DNA of 31,315 nt from a virus: the IMG/VR virus record IMGVR_UViG_3300017917_000364, positions 1 through 31,315 of that record. One strand, written 5' to 3'. Below, piece after piece: positions 1 to 7,463 of this stretch; positions within the stretch are counted from its first letter, which is position 1; the number at the start of each line of letters is the position of its first letter. The position numbers and the translations under genes are program-made. The notes under the pieces were generated by a model. That model saw only the letters and a program-made list of their open reading frames with translations, had not been told where the DNA came from and did not search any database.

Positions 1-1
1 T

Positions 2-466
2 GAATCAGATCCTCATAGTCCGTATGACAACGGAAAACTTACTGCAAGAAAAATATTTTCTGCTTGGACAGGTTATAAGTGGCCTATTCCACAAATTCCA
101 AGCAAGTATGTTCGGGACATAATAACACAGCCGCATCATAAGTTTATTCTAAATAATTATTTTAAAATTATCTTTATAACACTAGGTATACTCTTTCTTA
201 TAAATCCAATGTTACCTCTGTACGTGTATTTTATTCCTACTGTAATGGCATTCCACGGTGTTAACATGATTAATGTTTTAGGTCACGCTCACGGATATCG
301 AAATCACGAAACAAGAGACAAGAGCACTAACAGTTGGATTGCACAGATAATAGCATTTGAAGGTTGGCACAATAATCATCACAATAAACCATATGCTTGG
401 AACATGCGAGAGAAGTGGTGGGAGATAGATCCTATGAGTTGGATAGTTAGGCTGATTAAAAAATAA
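2..466 (+). CDS. Acyl-lipid/acyl-CoA fatty acid desaturase, C-terminal part (5' end outside window)
   Basis: The frame is open from base 2 to the stop at 464-466, giving about 154 residues of an enzyme whose start lies upstream of the window. Seen: an early D-P-H-S-P-Y segment, a hydrophobic membrane stretch (about residues 50-80), a GHAHGYR histidine cluster, and near the end EGWHNNHH, the third histidine box (HxxHH) of delta-9-type desaturases that binds the di-iron centre. The tail KWWEIDP...IVRLIKK is also typical of the family. These membrane enzymes put a cis double bond into acyl chains. The stop overlaps the start of the sulfotransferase (TAATG), so the two are co-translated. Inference: remodelling of host membrane lipids during infection. 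Substrate (CoA, ACP or lipid) cannot be told. Confidence 0.88.
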   Translation, partial: ESDPHSPYDNGKLTARKIFSAWTGYKWPIPQIPSKYVRDIITQPHHKFILNNYFKIIFITLGILFLINPMLPLYVYFIPTVMAFHGVNMINVLGHAHGYRNHETRDKSTNSWIAQIIAFEGWHNNHHNKPYAWNMREKWWEIDPMSWIVRLIKK

Positions 467-1071
467 TGGGAACATTCTATATACCTGAACCAGAATTAAG
501 TTACGTACATGTACCTCGTACAGGTATGGCAATGAAAAAGATTATCAGCGATTGGTTGAAAACTAATTTCAATGTAAACGACACAGATCCTTGGATGATA
601 GATCATCCAAGTTTACAAATGGTTCGAGAGCGTATTCCAACAGGTAAGACTATGACTGTTGTTCGTAATCCGTGGCAACGTGTTTACAGCTTGTATCGTA
701 AAGTAAGCACAGAAGGCTATTGGTTAGATTGGAATGATCAAACACTTCTTGATTTAAAACCAATCAACGAATGGGTGGCCGATTATTGCAACCCGGATGT
801 TCCGTTTACTTTTCCTAGATGGTTTAATAAAACAACTAATCAGATAGACTTTATTAATTATGACGGCAATTGGGTTGACTTTATTTGTAAGGCTGAAACA
901 TTAGAGCAAGACTTTCAACAGGTAAAAGATTATCTAGGATGTAATATACCTCTGCCTGACATCAGCGGATACGATCATTGGGAATTTAAAAAATACTTTA
1001 ATGATAACAGTATAAAGGCTATAGCAAAAGTTCACGAACGTGACATTGATTATTTCAAGTACTGTGTATAA
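466..1071 (+). CDS. Sulfotransferase family protein (PAPS-dependent)
   Basis: A 201-aa protein with the two PAPS-binding signatures of sulfotransferases. VHVPRTGMAMKK (residues 15-26) corresponds to the 5'-phosphosulfate loop (usually hPKTGGTS), and VVRNPWQRVYSLYRK (about 65-79) to the 3'-phosphate-binding R-x-P-x-x-R-x-x-S motif. In the loop, Arg replaces the usual Lys and the G-T-S part is degenerate (G-M-A-M), so catalytic competence should not be taken for granted. It starts in the stop of the desaturase (TAATG) and ends convergently, overlapping the next minus-strand gene by 22 bases. Inference: sulfation of a carbohydrate or small molecule, perhaps on the virion or host surface. The acceptor is unknown. 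Confidence 0.82.
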   Translation: MGTFYIPEPELSYVHVPRTGMAMKKIISDWLKTNFNVNDTDPWMIDHPSLQMVRERIPTGKTMTVVRNPWQRVYSLYRKVSTEGYWLDWNDQTLLDLKPINEWVADYCNPDVPFTFPRWFNKTTNQIDFINYDGNWVDFICKAETLEQDFQQVKDYLGCNIPLPDISGYDHWEFKKYFNDNSIKAIAKVHERDIDYFKYCV

Positions 1072-1907
1072 CAGTAGTTTATACCTAATTGATTAAACGA
1101 GTGTAGTTTAGTACCTGCAAAGTATATACTTTTATAAAATATATCTTTGTTATATTTGTCAAAATGTATAGTTGGTAACTCATTACTTTCATTAAACACA
1201 AATACATTTTTTAATTTATGTTCAGGCCATTTAGAAATTTCTAATTTTACCTGATCAATAGTCTTTTGATCGCCTGTAATATTAAGACCATTACTTACGT
1301 TATTATAAAATACAACACCAAACTTATCAGCCGCATCCTCTATTTGGTCAATATGGATGCACATCTTTATTAACGGTTTATTAAAGTAACCAATTAACTC
1401 TGCATCTACATGATGGCAATCTCTAAATTGCATAGTGTCCATTAAGACGTCTGGATCTGTAAATTTATGTATGTAGTCTACAGTCTTATTGGTCATAGGC
1501 TGATACCATGCCAACCACTCTTGTACATCTAAAAAGTTATAAACCAATCCACGTAAAAATCCTGGATGAATTTCCCACCATCGCATTCGCCAATTCCAAA
1601 CAGCCTGAACAGGATATCGCCAGCCTACAGTTAAGTAATCACTAATTAGCCACTGTGTTTTAAAAAAATTAAAATGGCCATTATGCTTATTGTTTAGATA
1701 GTTGTGAACTTGTTCAGTAAACATACTCAACGGTGGTAACCAAACTCTATGAATCTTTCTATCTACTTTAAACAGTTGAAAGTTAAAATCAGGACCGTAG
1801 TAATCTTGACAAATTTTCCAATTGGTATGTAAATCCCATGTATCAGAAATATGATTGCCTCTAGTTGGTATTATGTGTTTACCTATAAATTTGTCGATGA
1901 TGCTCAT
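1050..1907 (-). CDS. Unknown protein, last gene of the asparagine synthetase-radical SAM-oxygenase operon
   Basis: I do not recognise this 285-aa protein. It is rich in Trp, Tyr, Phe and His, with no signal peptide and no clear membrane span. A dense aromatic segment near residues 100-125 includes WNWRMRWWEIHP, which resembles the desaturase tail WNMREKWWEIDP. A Cys-His-His cluster (RDCHHVDAE) lies near residue 165. The start ATG lies in the stop of the oxygenase gene (ATGA), so it is translationally coupled to it and probably acts in the same pathway. Its 3' end overlaps the convergent sulfotransferase gene by 22 bases. It could be a modifying enzyme or a substrate-binding partner; no family can be assigned by eye. 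Confidence 0.75.
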   Translation of the reverse strand: MSIIDKFIGKHIIPTRGNHISDTWDLHTNWKICQDYYGPDFNFQLFKVDRKIHRVWLPPLSMFTEQVHNYLNNKHNGHFNFFKTQWLISDYLTVGWRYPVQAVWNWRMRWWEIHPGFLRGLVYNFLDVQEWLAWYQPMTNKTVDYIHKFTDPDVLMDTMQFRDCHHVDAELIGYFNKPLIKMCIHIDQIEDAADKFGVVFYNNVSNGLNITGDQKTIDQVKLEISKWPEHKLKNVFVFNESNELPTIHFDKYNKDIFYKSIYFAGTKLHSFNQLGINYCYTQYLK

Positions 1908-2440
1908 AAAGAATATGTCCAGTAATTAATTTGCAAGCATCTTCTTACTGTCTTAAATGTTGTAGCAGGATAGCTGTGATATGTATCTGTGCTAGGTACA
2001 AAGAAAAAACAACGATTATCTTTGCTTTCTACTCTACTACCATCTGACAGCATTGTACCAGGGTAGAGATCTTCGTAGTCAGTGTACAGCATTGCAGTAA
2101 GACGTTTTTCTAAATGGTCGTGATGTTCGGCTAGATAAAAATCTCCGTAGTCACTTACTACTTCTAATCTAGGAAATAATCCTGTATAATCTAATCCTGT
2201 ACAAGACTCAAAAAATAGTTTATATTCGCCATCAAACAAACTTTTATATAAAGAATACAAACGGGGATATTGTTCAGCATGCTGGTCAGTGATAAACATT
2301 CTATCACTACCAGTTCGTTTACCTTGATTCAACTGAGGAACTTTGTAATCAATTGACTTTACTTCCGCAAGACATTCCTGACTTAAAAAATCATCAGTTA
2401 TCCAATGCTGCCAAGGAGAGCTAACTAAAGTTGTTTTCAT
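1904..2440 (-). CDS. 2-oxoglutarate/Fe(II)-dependent oxygenase-like protein
   Basis: A 178-aa protein with the double-stranded beta-helix signature of prolyl-4-hydroxylase-type 2OG-Fe(II) oxygenases. LAEHHDHLEKRLTAMLYT (residues 103-120) gives the HxD pair (His106/Asp108), CFFFVPSTDTYHSYPATT (about 144-161) gives the distal iron-binding His155, and Arg166 or Arg167 follows as the 2-oxoglutarate-binding arginine. Such enzymes hydroxylate or otherwise oxidise side chains, sugars or small molecules. The start overlaps the end of the radical SAM gene by 20 bases and the stop overlaps the next start (ATGA). Inference: it tailors a product of the asparagine synthetase/radical SAM operon. Substrate unknown. 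Confidence 0.75.
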   Translation of the reverse strand: MKTTLVSSPWQHWITDDFLSQECLAEVKSIDYKVPQLNQGKRTGSDRMFITDQHAEQYPRLYSLYKSLFDGEYKLFFESCTGLDYTGLFPRLEVVSDYGDFYLAEHHDHLEKRLTAMLYTDYEDLYPGTMLSDGSRVESKDNRCFFFVPSTDTYHSYPATTFKTVRRCLQINYWTYSL

Positions 2441-3230
2441 AAAATTTTACTGATTCTACTCCATAGGAGTCCCCGCCGATGTTACAGTTGTTGCATACTC
2501 CTGTGCGTTTTCCTGCTAATAGTTCTAAACGTTTCTCTTGTAAGTGATCTGTCCATATATCCCACAAGTTAGTTTTGTATATGTTGCCGTATACATTTGA
2601 CCTAGTCCAATCATTACAGCACAGCATAACATCACCGTTATGATTAATCAACATCTTGTATGCTAATAACCAACAAGGCTTTGTTTTTCCTTGTTCTATT
2701 CCGTTGCGTATTTCAATTCTATTTACTAATTCAATTTGTCCTAGGTAGCGGTTACGGATCAACCATTGCGTGGGTTTTAAATCTTCTACTAACGAGTTAG
2801 CATGCTCTACATATTTTTCTTCGTATACACTGATATTAATAACGTCAAGTCCTGCTAAAAATAAATCTTTTACTTTTTCTTTGGTTAATAATTCTCCGTT
2901 AGTAATTAGTTCTATTCTAGCATTAGTGGTTGCTAATATAGCAACGGCATCACGCAGAGGTTTATACATTGTAGGCTCACCGTATCCGCACAATACAATA
3001 CTGCCTGTGTAGTTCTTATCAATAAGTTGTTCTGCTATAGAAGAAAATAGAGTTAGTGATGCTCGCTCAGTTCTGTATTCATATTCAACTTCGCTATGCG
3101 GACAAAATTCGCATTCACGATTACATGCATCTGTTATATTAATTTCTAAATTTTTAAGAGTAGAAAACACATCAGTGACTCCTGATGTTTGTTGTATCCT
3201 GTAATCTATTTCTTTTTTAATTTTTTTCAT
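2421..3230 (-). CDS. Radical SAM protein with SPASM/Twitch-like C-terminus
   Basis: A 269-aa protein counted from the ATG at 3230; an in-frame TTG four codons upstream (3242) is possible but has no better ribosome site. The radical SAM cluster is CNRECEFC (Cys36, Cys40, Cys43; CX3CX2C) after the usual first strand LEINITDA. GYGEPT supplies the SAM-binding glycine motif. The C-terminal part fits the start of a SPASM/Twitch auxiliary-cluster domain: Cys-x12-Gly-x4-Cys (KPCWLL...NGDVMLCC) followed by CNNC. Such proteins modify peptides or anaerobically process other substrates. It overlaps both neighbours (asparagine synthetase by 14 bases, oxygenase by 20), so the set is one operon. No precursor peptide is visible nearby. 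Confidence 0.88.
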   Translation of the reverse strand: MKKIKKEIDYRIQQTSGVTDVFSTLKNLEINITDACNRECEFCPHSEVEYEYRTERASLTLFSSIAEQLIDKNYTGSIVLCGYGEPTMYKPLRDAVAILATTNARIELITNGELLTKEKVKDLFLAGLDVINISVYEEKYVEHANSLVEDLKPTQWLIRNRYLGQIELVNRIEIRNGIEQGKTKPCWLLAYKMLINHNGDVMLCCNDWTRSNVYGNIYKTNLWDIWTDHLQEKRLELLAGKRTGVCNNCNIGGDSYGVESVKFYENNFS

Positions 3231-4683
3231 AAAAACTATCAACAGCTATCTGCTTCCAATCATTGTGTCGATTGCCAGTGGATACATATTCTGGAAAACT
3301 ATCGTTGGCATGCCCAGCAAATCCCATCTTAGGATAAATTTGAGAAGTATTCCATCTATCTAGAAACATACGTCTAATTAACGGCTTTGACTCTATGCCT
3401 ACTTTGTATTCAAATGGTAAGTTCATTGCTAATTGTATCATAGGTTTAGATATAAAAGGATTTCTAGTTTCAATACCCCATGCTCCTGCAATTGAGTCCA
3501 TGCCCATAGAGTCGCAATACACTACTTGATATAAGTAATCCATTAATAATGTTGCTTGTTGCGGGTCGTTATACACGCTCATGCACTTGTCCCACAGTTT
3601 AGGATCTCCATATTCACTATAAGGACTGTGAGATTTATCTGTACTGTACTTTATAGTTTTGTAAAGTTCGTATCCGCCGTAGAGTTCGTCAGCACCTAGT
3701 CCAGTAAATAAAACTCGATCCTTACAACTTTCAGCAACAATCCATTTGCCAACATGGCTCCATGTTTGAGCTGGCAGTTTAGTTCGTTGAAGTAGAGACA
3801 TATACTTACGTCTCCATTCTATAGTATCTACTTTAACTGTAGTTAACCTATTACTCTCGTCCTCTGTTAAAAATTTCTGTACATTAGAAACAATCGGATC
3901 TTTTCCTATAATATCTACAGCACACAAATTTAAATTAGGTATAGAATTTAATATAATATTGCTATCAAGTCCGCCAGAATAACTAAGTGATGCACTACAA
4001 CTAGGAATCATATGACTTATAACATCGTTCCAAGTTGATTTAAAATGACTATATGCTTCGTCTATATCGCTATAATTTGTTTTTGAATGCCAATTAAAAA
4101 TACTATCGATTACTGCAACTTCTGTTGAATCTTTATACAGAATACCGGGTTTAATTTTAGTTATACCCTTCCACGGTGTTTGTTCTTCTATAGTCCAGCA
4201 TTTGTTTTTATAAGGAATATCTATTTTTACAGCATCTATGTATTCTAAAATAGGACTAATTTCTGAACAGACTATTAAAATGTTGTCATCTATATATCTA
4301 TATAATGTCTTTTCGCCTTGTGGATCACTTGCATATAATACTGTATCCTTGTTAGCATATGCCCAAGCCCAAGTTCCCCAGCTATCTTTTAAATTAGATA
4401 AACAGTTTTCTACAGCATCATGAACAAATTCGATGTCATTATTATTGTATCCAAACTTACTAGCATTATATATTTCACCATTATATGCTAAAAAGTTTTT
4501 GTGTTCGCAATTATAATAATCATCATTGCCTGTTATATGCAGTACAGTTTGTCCAATAAAGATATTATTCTCATGACGATATCTATCAAAGTCAGGACCC
4601 CTGCTTTTTAATATGTTAAATGCTTTTAGATGCTTATCTATTGCAATGTTATCTTTGCTTTTAACTAATAGAATACCGCACAT
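3217..4683 (-). CDS. asnB: Asparagine synthetase (glutamine-hydrolysing), AsnB type
   Basis: A 488-aa two-domain enzyme. The N-terminal class II glutamine amidotransferase domain starts with the nucleophile Cys2 (MCGILL) and has RGPD (28-31) and YNGEIYN (67-73). The synthetase domain has the PP-loop SYSGGLDSN (234-242) and FTGLGADELYGGYELY (about 326-341). The family moves glutamine nitrogen to an ATP-activated carboxylate; free-standing AsnB makes asparagine, while relatives amidate cell-surface or natural-product acids. It is shorter than typical AsnB (about 550-630 aa). It is first in a four-gene minus-strand operon with radical SAM and 2OG oxygenase, and a late-like octamer lies 27 bases upstream of its ATG. 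The context argues for a special biosynthetic role rather than bulk asparagine supply. Confidence 0.92.
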   Translation of the reverse strand: MCGILLVKSKDNIAIDKHLKAFNILKSRGPDFDRYRHENNIFIGQTVLHITGNDDYYNCEHKNFLAYNGEIYNASKFGYNNNDIEFVHDAVENCLSNLKDSWGTWAWAYANKDTVLYASDPQGEKTLYRYIDDNILIVCSEISPILEYIDAVKIDIPYKNKCWTIEEQTPWKGITKIKPGILYKDSTEVAVIDSIFNWHSKTNYSDIDEAYSHFKSTWNDVISHMIPSCSASLSYSGGLDSNIILNSIPNLNLCAVDIIGKDPIVSNVQKFLTEDESNRLTTVKVDTIEWRRKYMSLLQRTKLPAQTWSHVGKWIVAESCKDRVLFTGLGADELYGGYELYKTIKYSTDKSHSPYSEYGDPKLWDKCMSVYNDPQQATLLMDYLYQVVYCDSMGMDSIAGAWGIETRNPFISKPMIQLAMNLPFEYKVGIESKPLIRRMFLDRWNTSQIYPKMGFAGHANDSFPEYVSTGNRHNDWKQIAVDSFYEKN

Positions 4684-4709
4684 GTTATCGACTTATATTC
4701 ATTGTGGAA

Positions 4710-4717
4710 TATTTAGC
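4710..4717 (-). promoter_or_regulatory. T4-late-like promoter for the asnB operon
   Basis: On the minus strand this reads GCTAAATA, close to the T4 late consensus TATAAATA. It lies about 27 bases before the asnB start. It is half of a divergent pair with the plus-strand element at 4719-4727. The first two bases deviate, so confidence is moderate. Confidence 0.45.
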
Positions 4718-4718
4718 T

Positions 4719-4727
4719 GGTAAATAC
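4719..4727 (+). promoter_or_regulatory. T4-late-like promoter for the 4756-5747 gene pair
   Basis: Plus strand GGTAAATAC resembles the T4-type late element (TATAAATA or ATAAATAC). It lies about 28 bases before the GTG start at 4756 and back to back with a similar minus-strand element at 4710-4717. The spacing suits a short leader with the weak ribosome site AAGAGA at 4744-4749. Confidence 0.42.
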
Positions 4728-4755
4728 TTGATGCTAAACATTTTAAGAGATTCAA

Positions 4756-5463
4756 GTGATAGATTTATTAAAAGAAAAGATTGAAGGCTGGAGCAGAGAC
4801 AAACTGATTGCGTATAACGACAACCATTTTGTACCATTCTTACCTAAAAAAAGTACATTTATTCAAGAAATGTTTGACGACGGGCTATGCGTATACAACG
4901 AACACTCTGCACGATTTTATTTTAATAACGGTGATATCAGTTCTGTTACTGATAAATTTTCTCACAATGATTGGATGTACTACGAATTACTTTATAATAA
5001 TCGTGGCACATTTAGAATGGCCAAGCCAGTTGAATGTAAAGTGTTAACTGTTGCAGGGAATGAAAGTCTATATCTTAAATTTTCAAGTCCTTCTGGACAA
5101 CTGGGCATGCCTGTCTATGCACTTAAAGATACAACTGAACTTTATAAGTTATATATAGATTATGTTACGTGGGTTATTGAAATCTTAGATAGTCACGGTG
5201 ATCAATTTCCAGACGATGCAATTAGCCCTATCAAAATAGTTAAAGACGAACAAGGCTTTTACTTTTGTCCAATAGCAGGTGCAGAAAATTTTTCATTCAA
5301 TAGAACCAAAGACGAGTTTATTAAAGATCAAATGGGTCGACTTATGCTAGTGTCTCACAGCGTTAATCCTGATGATACACAAAATGAAACTGACTGGAAT
5401 TATCTTAAAGAGTACGCAAAGACTAAATGGTATGCGTTTAAAACAGCAAGGAATAATAAATGA
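4756..5463 (+). CDS. Unknown 235-aa protein
   Basis: Not recognised. The start is GTG, with an AAGAGA-type ribosome site 6 bases upstream and an in-frame reading of M-I-D-L-L-K. The protein is soluble, rich in Tyr, Phe, Asn and Asp, with no signal peptide or membrane span and no obvious catalytic motif. It is one of only four plus-strand genes in the window and is expressed away from the asnB operon. The next gene starts inside its stop codon (ATGA at 5460), so the two products are made together. Its position between the accessory operon and the tail fibre suggests an accessory or host-interaction role, which is inference only. Confidence 0.7.
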   Translation: MIDLLKEKIEGWSRDKLIAYNDNHFVPFLPKKSTFIQEMFDDGLCVYNEHSARFYFNNGDISSVTDKFSHNDWMYYELLYNNRGTFRMAKPVECKVLTVAGNESLYLKFSSPSGQLGMPVYALKDTTELYKLYIDYVTWVIEILDSHGDQFPDDAISPIKIVKDEQGFYFCPIAGAENFSFNRTKDEFIKDQMGRLMLVSHSVNPDDTQNETDWNYLKEYAKTKWYAFKTARNNK

Positions 5464-5747
5464 AAACGATGAAAGATTTAGAAGTAGATTATGTAATCTA
5501 CATGGATGATAATACTACACGATCATTTAAAGGCAACGTATGGACCTTTCAAGAAACGCTTCGTTTAATATTTGGACCGGGATCTCATGCAACACATATG
5601 ATTGCTAAATGGGATAACAGAGAAGAAAAAATAGTAGACCCTGTAAATTGGGAAAATCCAACATGCTGTAGCACTTGCAAACAACAGGCAGAATATGCTA
5701 AGACTGCCATGGAAGAACATTCATCCTTCCATGATCATACGCATTAA
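5460..5747 (+). CDS. Unknown small Cys/His-rich protein, possible metal binder
   Basis: A 95-aa protein translationally coupled to the upstream gene by ATGA. The first 60 residues look like a small alpha/beta domain (YVIYMDDNTTRSFKGNVW). Then comes CCSTC (near residue 69) and the protein ends in a His-rich tail, HSSFHDHTH. Cys-x-x-Cys plus five terminal-region histidines suggests metal binding (zinc, copper or nickel), but no family is recognised. The stop directly abuts the convergent tail-fibre stop (5747/5748) with no terminator visible between them. Confidence 0.68.
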   Translation: MKTMKDLEVDYVIYMDDNTTRSFKGNVWTFQETLRLIFGPGSHATHMIAKWDNREEKIVDPVNWENPTCCSTCKQQAEYAKTAMEEHSSFHDHTH

Positions 5748-7091
5748 TTAGAATGCTTCCCAAGTACTACCGTTAAAGAATACAGGCTTGTTTGAAACAG
5801 TAGGAGCAGTTCCTGAAGTCATATATACCATCATGCCTGCACTTGGAGTAGGAATTGCCGCGCTACGTGCCGCATCGTCTGCGTATACAGGTAATTGATG
5901 CGGAGCAGTAGATGTTTGAATATCACCCCATCCTTGAGTTGGATGAAACGTTGTAAGTTTGTTAAGTGTAGTGTCATACACAATCATACCTTTAACAAAC
6001 TCTTCACCTACACCAATTCCGCCGTACTTATTAATAATTGTAGTTTTTTGTGTAGTAGTTAAACCATACGACTGTAGTGCCAAACTAGTAAACAATCCAC
6101 TACCGTCTAATTGTGCAAAAGTATCATAGCCGCCGTTGTCACCAAGTACGAACATAGTAATTGTACCTGGAAGAGCTTCTGTACCTGTAGTACCAACTGA
6201 AGCACCAATAGAAATACCACCTAGTGTTGAATAACTAGAACCATTCCAACCGGCACCAGTATAACTAGTAACTTTATCAGCTAACTGAATTGTTAAAGGA
6301 GATTCTGTTGTGCCTCTTGAAGTTTGGAAAATAATTCCAGGTGCAGATCCTGTATTAGGATTTGCGCTATTATGAATTACTCGTACATCCTTACCATTGA
6401 AGTCAACGCTTAGGTCAAAGTTAAACTCAATAGCTGATGCATTTATATTATTACCTACAAGGGTTATTAATCCTGTGCTTAGGCTGTTATTCAGCCCGTC
6501 GACGAGTGTAGTCGAATCGTCACCAAATACTGATCCAACTAAGTTACCTTCAATGGAGTCTGCAACAACAACAGATGCATTAACAGTATCAGTTTCGGCA
6601 TCCCACAGAACATTATTACTGTCTGCAGAACCGCTGTTGATTTTAATTATTTGAGAACCAACTGCAAGAGTTGTGTCTACGTTAACTTGTGTAGCCCAAA
6701 CGTTAGACCACTGCTTGCTTACAGTACCTAAACTAAATGAGTCGTCTACTGACGGAGTTAGTGACGAGCTAATTAACCCGCCTACATTGATATTGTCTTC
6801 TGTACCGTTACCTAAATTAATACTTCCTGTGGCAGTTATTGTGCCTGTAATATTGATATTACCGGTTCCTGTAATATCTCTACCGTTTAAATCTAAGTTT
6901 CCGCCTAGTTGTGGCGTAGTGTCGCTTACTAGATCATATAATGACGCATCTACAGGTCCAACAAGAATCCCGCCTACTGTGGCTCCGTCGCCTACGTAAA
7001 CTTTTTTGGTGTCAGTTACATATAAGAGTTCGCCTTGTTCTGGCGTAATAACTCGCTGTGCTTCTGTGCCTCGTCTTAATTTCAAAGCCAT
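5748..7091 (-). CDS. Tail fibre / receptor-binding-like structural protein
   Basis: A 447-aa protein with a classic phage fibre N-terminus. MALKLRRGTEAQRV...GELLYVTDTKKVYVGDGATVGG (residues 1-42) matches the Mtd-N/fibre-attachment module seen in many tail fibres. The middle is a repetitive beta-rich stretch with T-G-T-G-N-I-N-I-T-G-T-I-T-A-T-G-type repeats and SFSLGTVSKQWSNVWATQVNV, typical of fibre shafts and intramolecular chaperone-like cores. The C-terminus (PSAGMMVYMTSGTAPTV...FFNGSTWEAF) looks like the tip seen in related marine phages. It has its own late promoter and a strong ribosome site (AGGAG). Expected location: the virion tail, contacting the host surface. Receptor unknown. Confidence 0.85.
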   Translation of the reverse strand: MALKLRRGTEAQRVITPEQGELLYVTDTKKVYVGDGATVGGILVGPVDASLYDLVSDTTPQLGGNLDLNGRDITGTGNINITGTITATGSINLGNGTEDNINVGGLISSSLTPSVDDSFSLGTVSKQWSNVWATQVNVDTTLAVGSQIIKINSGSADSNNVLWDAETDTVNASVVVADSIEGNLVGSVFGDDSTTLVDGLNNSLSTGLITLVGNNINASAIEFNFDLSVDFNGKDVRVIHNSANPNTGSAPGIIFQTSRGTTESPLTIQLADKVTSYTGAGWNGSSYSTLGGISIGASVGTTGTEALPGTITMFVLGDNGGYDTFAQLDGSGLFTSLALQSYGLTTTQKTTIINKYGGIGVGEEFVKGMIVYDTTLNKLTTFHPTQGWGDIQTSTAPHQLPVYADDAARSAAIPTPSAGMMVYMTSGTAPTVSNKPVFFNGSTWEAF

Positions 7092-7121
7092 GTAAATACT
7101 CCTGGTAACAATATCATATAG

Positions 7122-7129
7122 TATTTATG
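7122..7129 (-). promoter_or_regulatory. T4-type late promoter for the tail fibre gene
   Basis: Minus strand reads CATAAATA followed by CT (ATAAATACT core), one mismatch from the T4 late consensus TATAAATA. It lies about 31 bases before the fibre ATG, with AGGAG between. This is the clearest late element in the window and fits a virion gene. Confidence 0.7.
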
Positions 7130-7145
7130 CCTTTGAACAAAAGAC

Positions 7146-7463
7146 TTACTTGTTCTTTTTTAAGAACAGTTTTGTTCGAGCTTGTATATCACGCTTAATG
7201 CGATCAGTATCCAGCCTAAAATCCACGTTTACAATGTATTCGTCATACTCTTGAAACATCTGTTCAAGCACAGTTTCTAGATCTGTAGCTGGATGCTTTA
7301 CTTTAGACTTTTCTATGTCTATGTCCCATACTTTTCCGTCCCTAAAACTAACCCTAACGGAGTGCAAGTAATCTATGGGTACTGCTTCTACTCTAACGTC
7401 TTGAAATACTTCGGGCCAATGTGCTATGACATCTTTAGGTAGTACTGTTGATTTCTTAGGCAC
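7146..7463 (-). CDS. Conserved phage protein of unknown function
   Basis: A 105-aa soluble protein starting with GTG inside the end of the upstream gene (8-base overlap). It has a basic N-terminus (MPKKSTVLPKD), a beta-rich middle (HSVRVSFRDGKVWDIDIEKS) and a helical, basic C-terminus ending KLFLKKNK. No catalytic motif seen. It is the last gene before the tail-fibre promoter, in a run of small conserved genes (7456-8617) resembling T4-like marine phage genes. A structural or assembly role is possible but not shown. Confidence 0.72.
   Translation of the reverse strand: MPKKSTVLPKDVIAHWPEVFQDVRVEAVPIDYLHSVRVSFRDGKVWDIDIEKSKVKHPATDLETVLEQMFQEYDEYIVNVDFRLDTDRIKRDIQARTKLFLKKNK

Noticed and set aside
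1050-4683. Lasso peptide or other RiPP cluster
   Set aside because: The asparagine synthetase-like and radical SAM genes fit loosely, but the synthetase has an intact glutaminase domain, no leader-binding or transglutaminase-type protein is present, and no short precursor gene is visible. A general tailoring operon is the most that can be claimed.
6397-6999. Two plus-strand frames opposite the tail fibre
   Set aside because: Pro/Ser/Thr-rich antisense of a Gly/Thr/Asn-rich fibre; no start signals.
7131-7175. Terminator hairpin after the 7146 gene
   Set aside because: The possible GAACAA/TTGTTC stem is AT-rich, lies over the stop codon and is not followed by a T-run on the minus strand.
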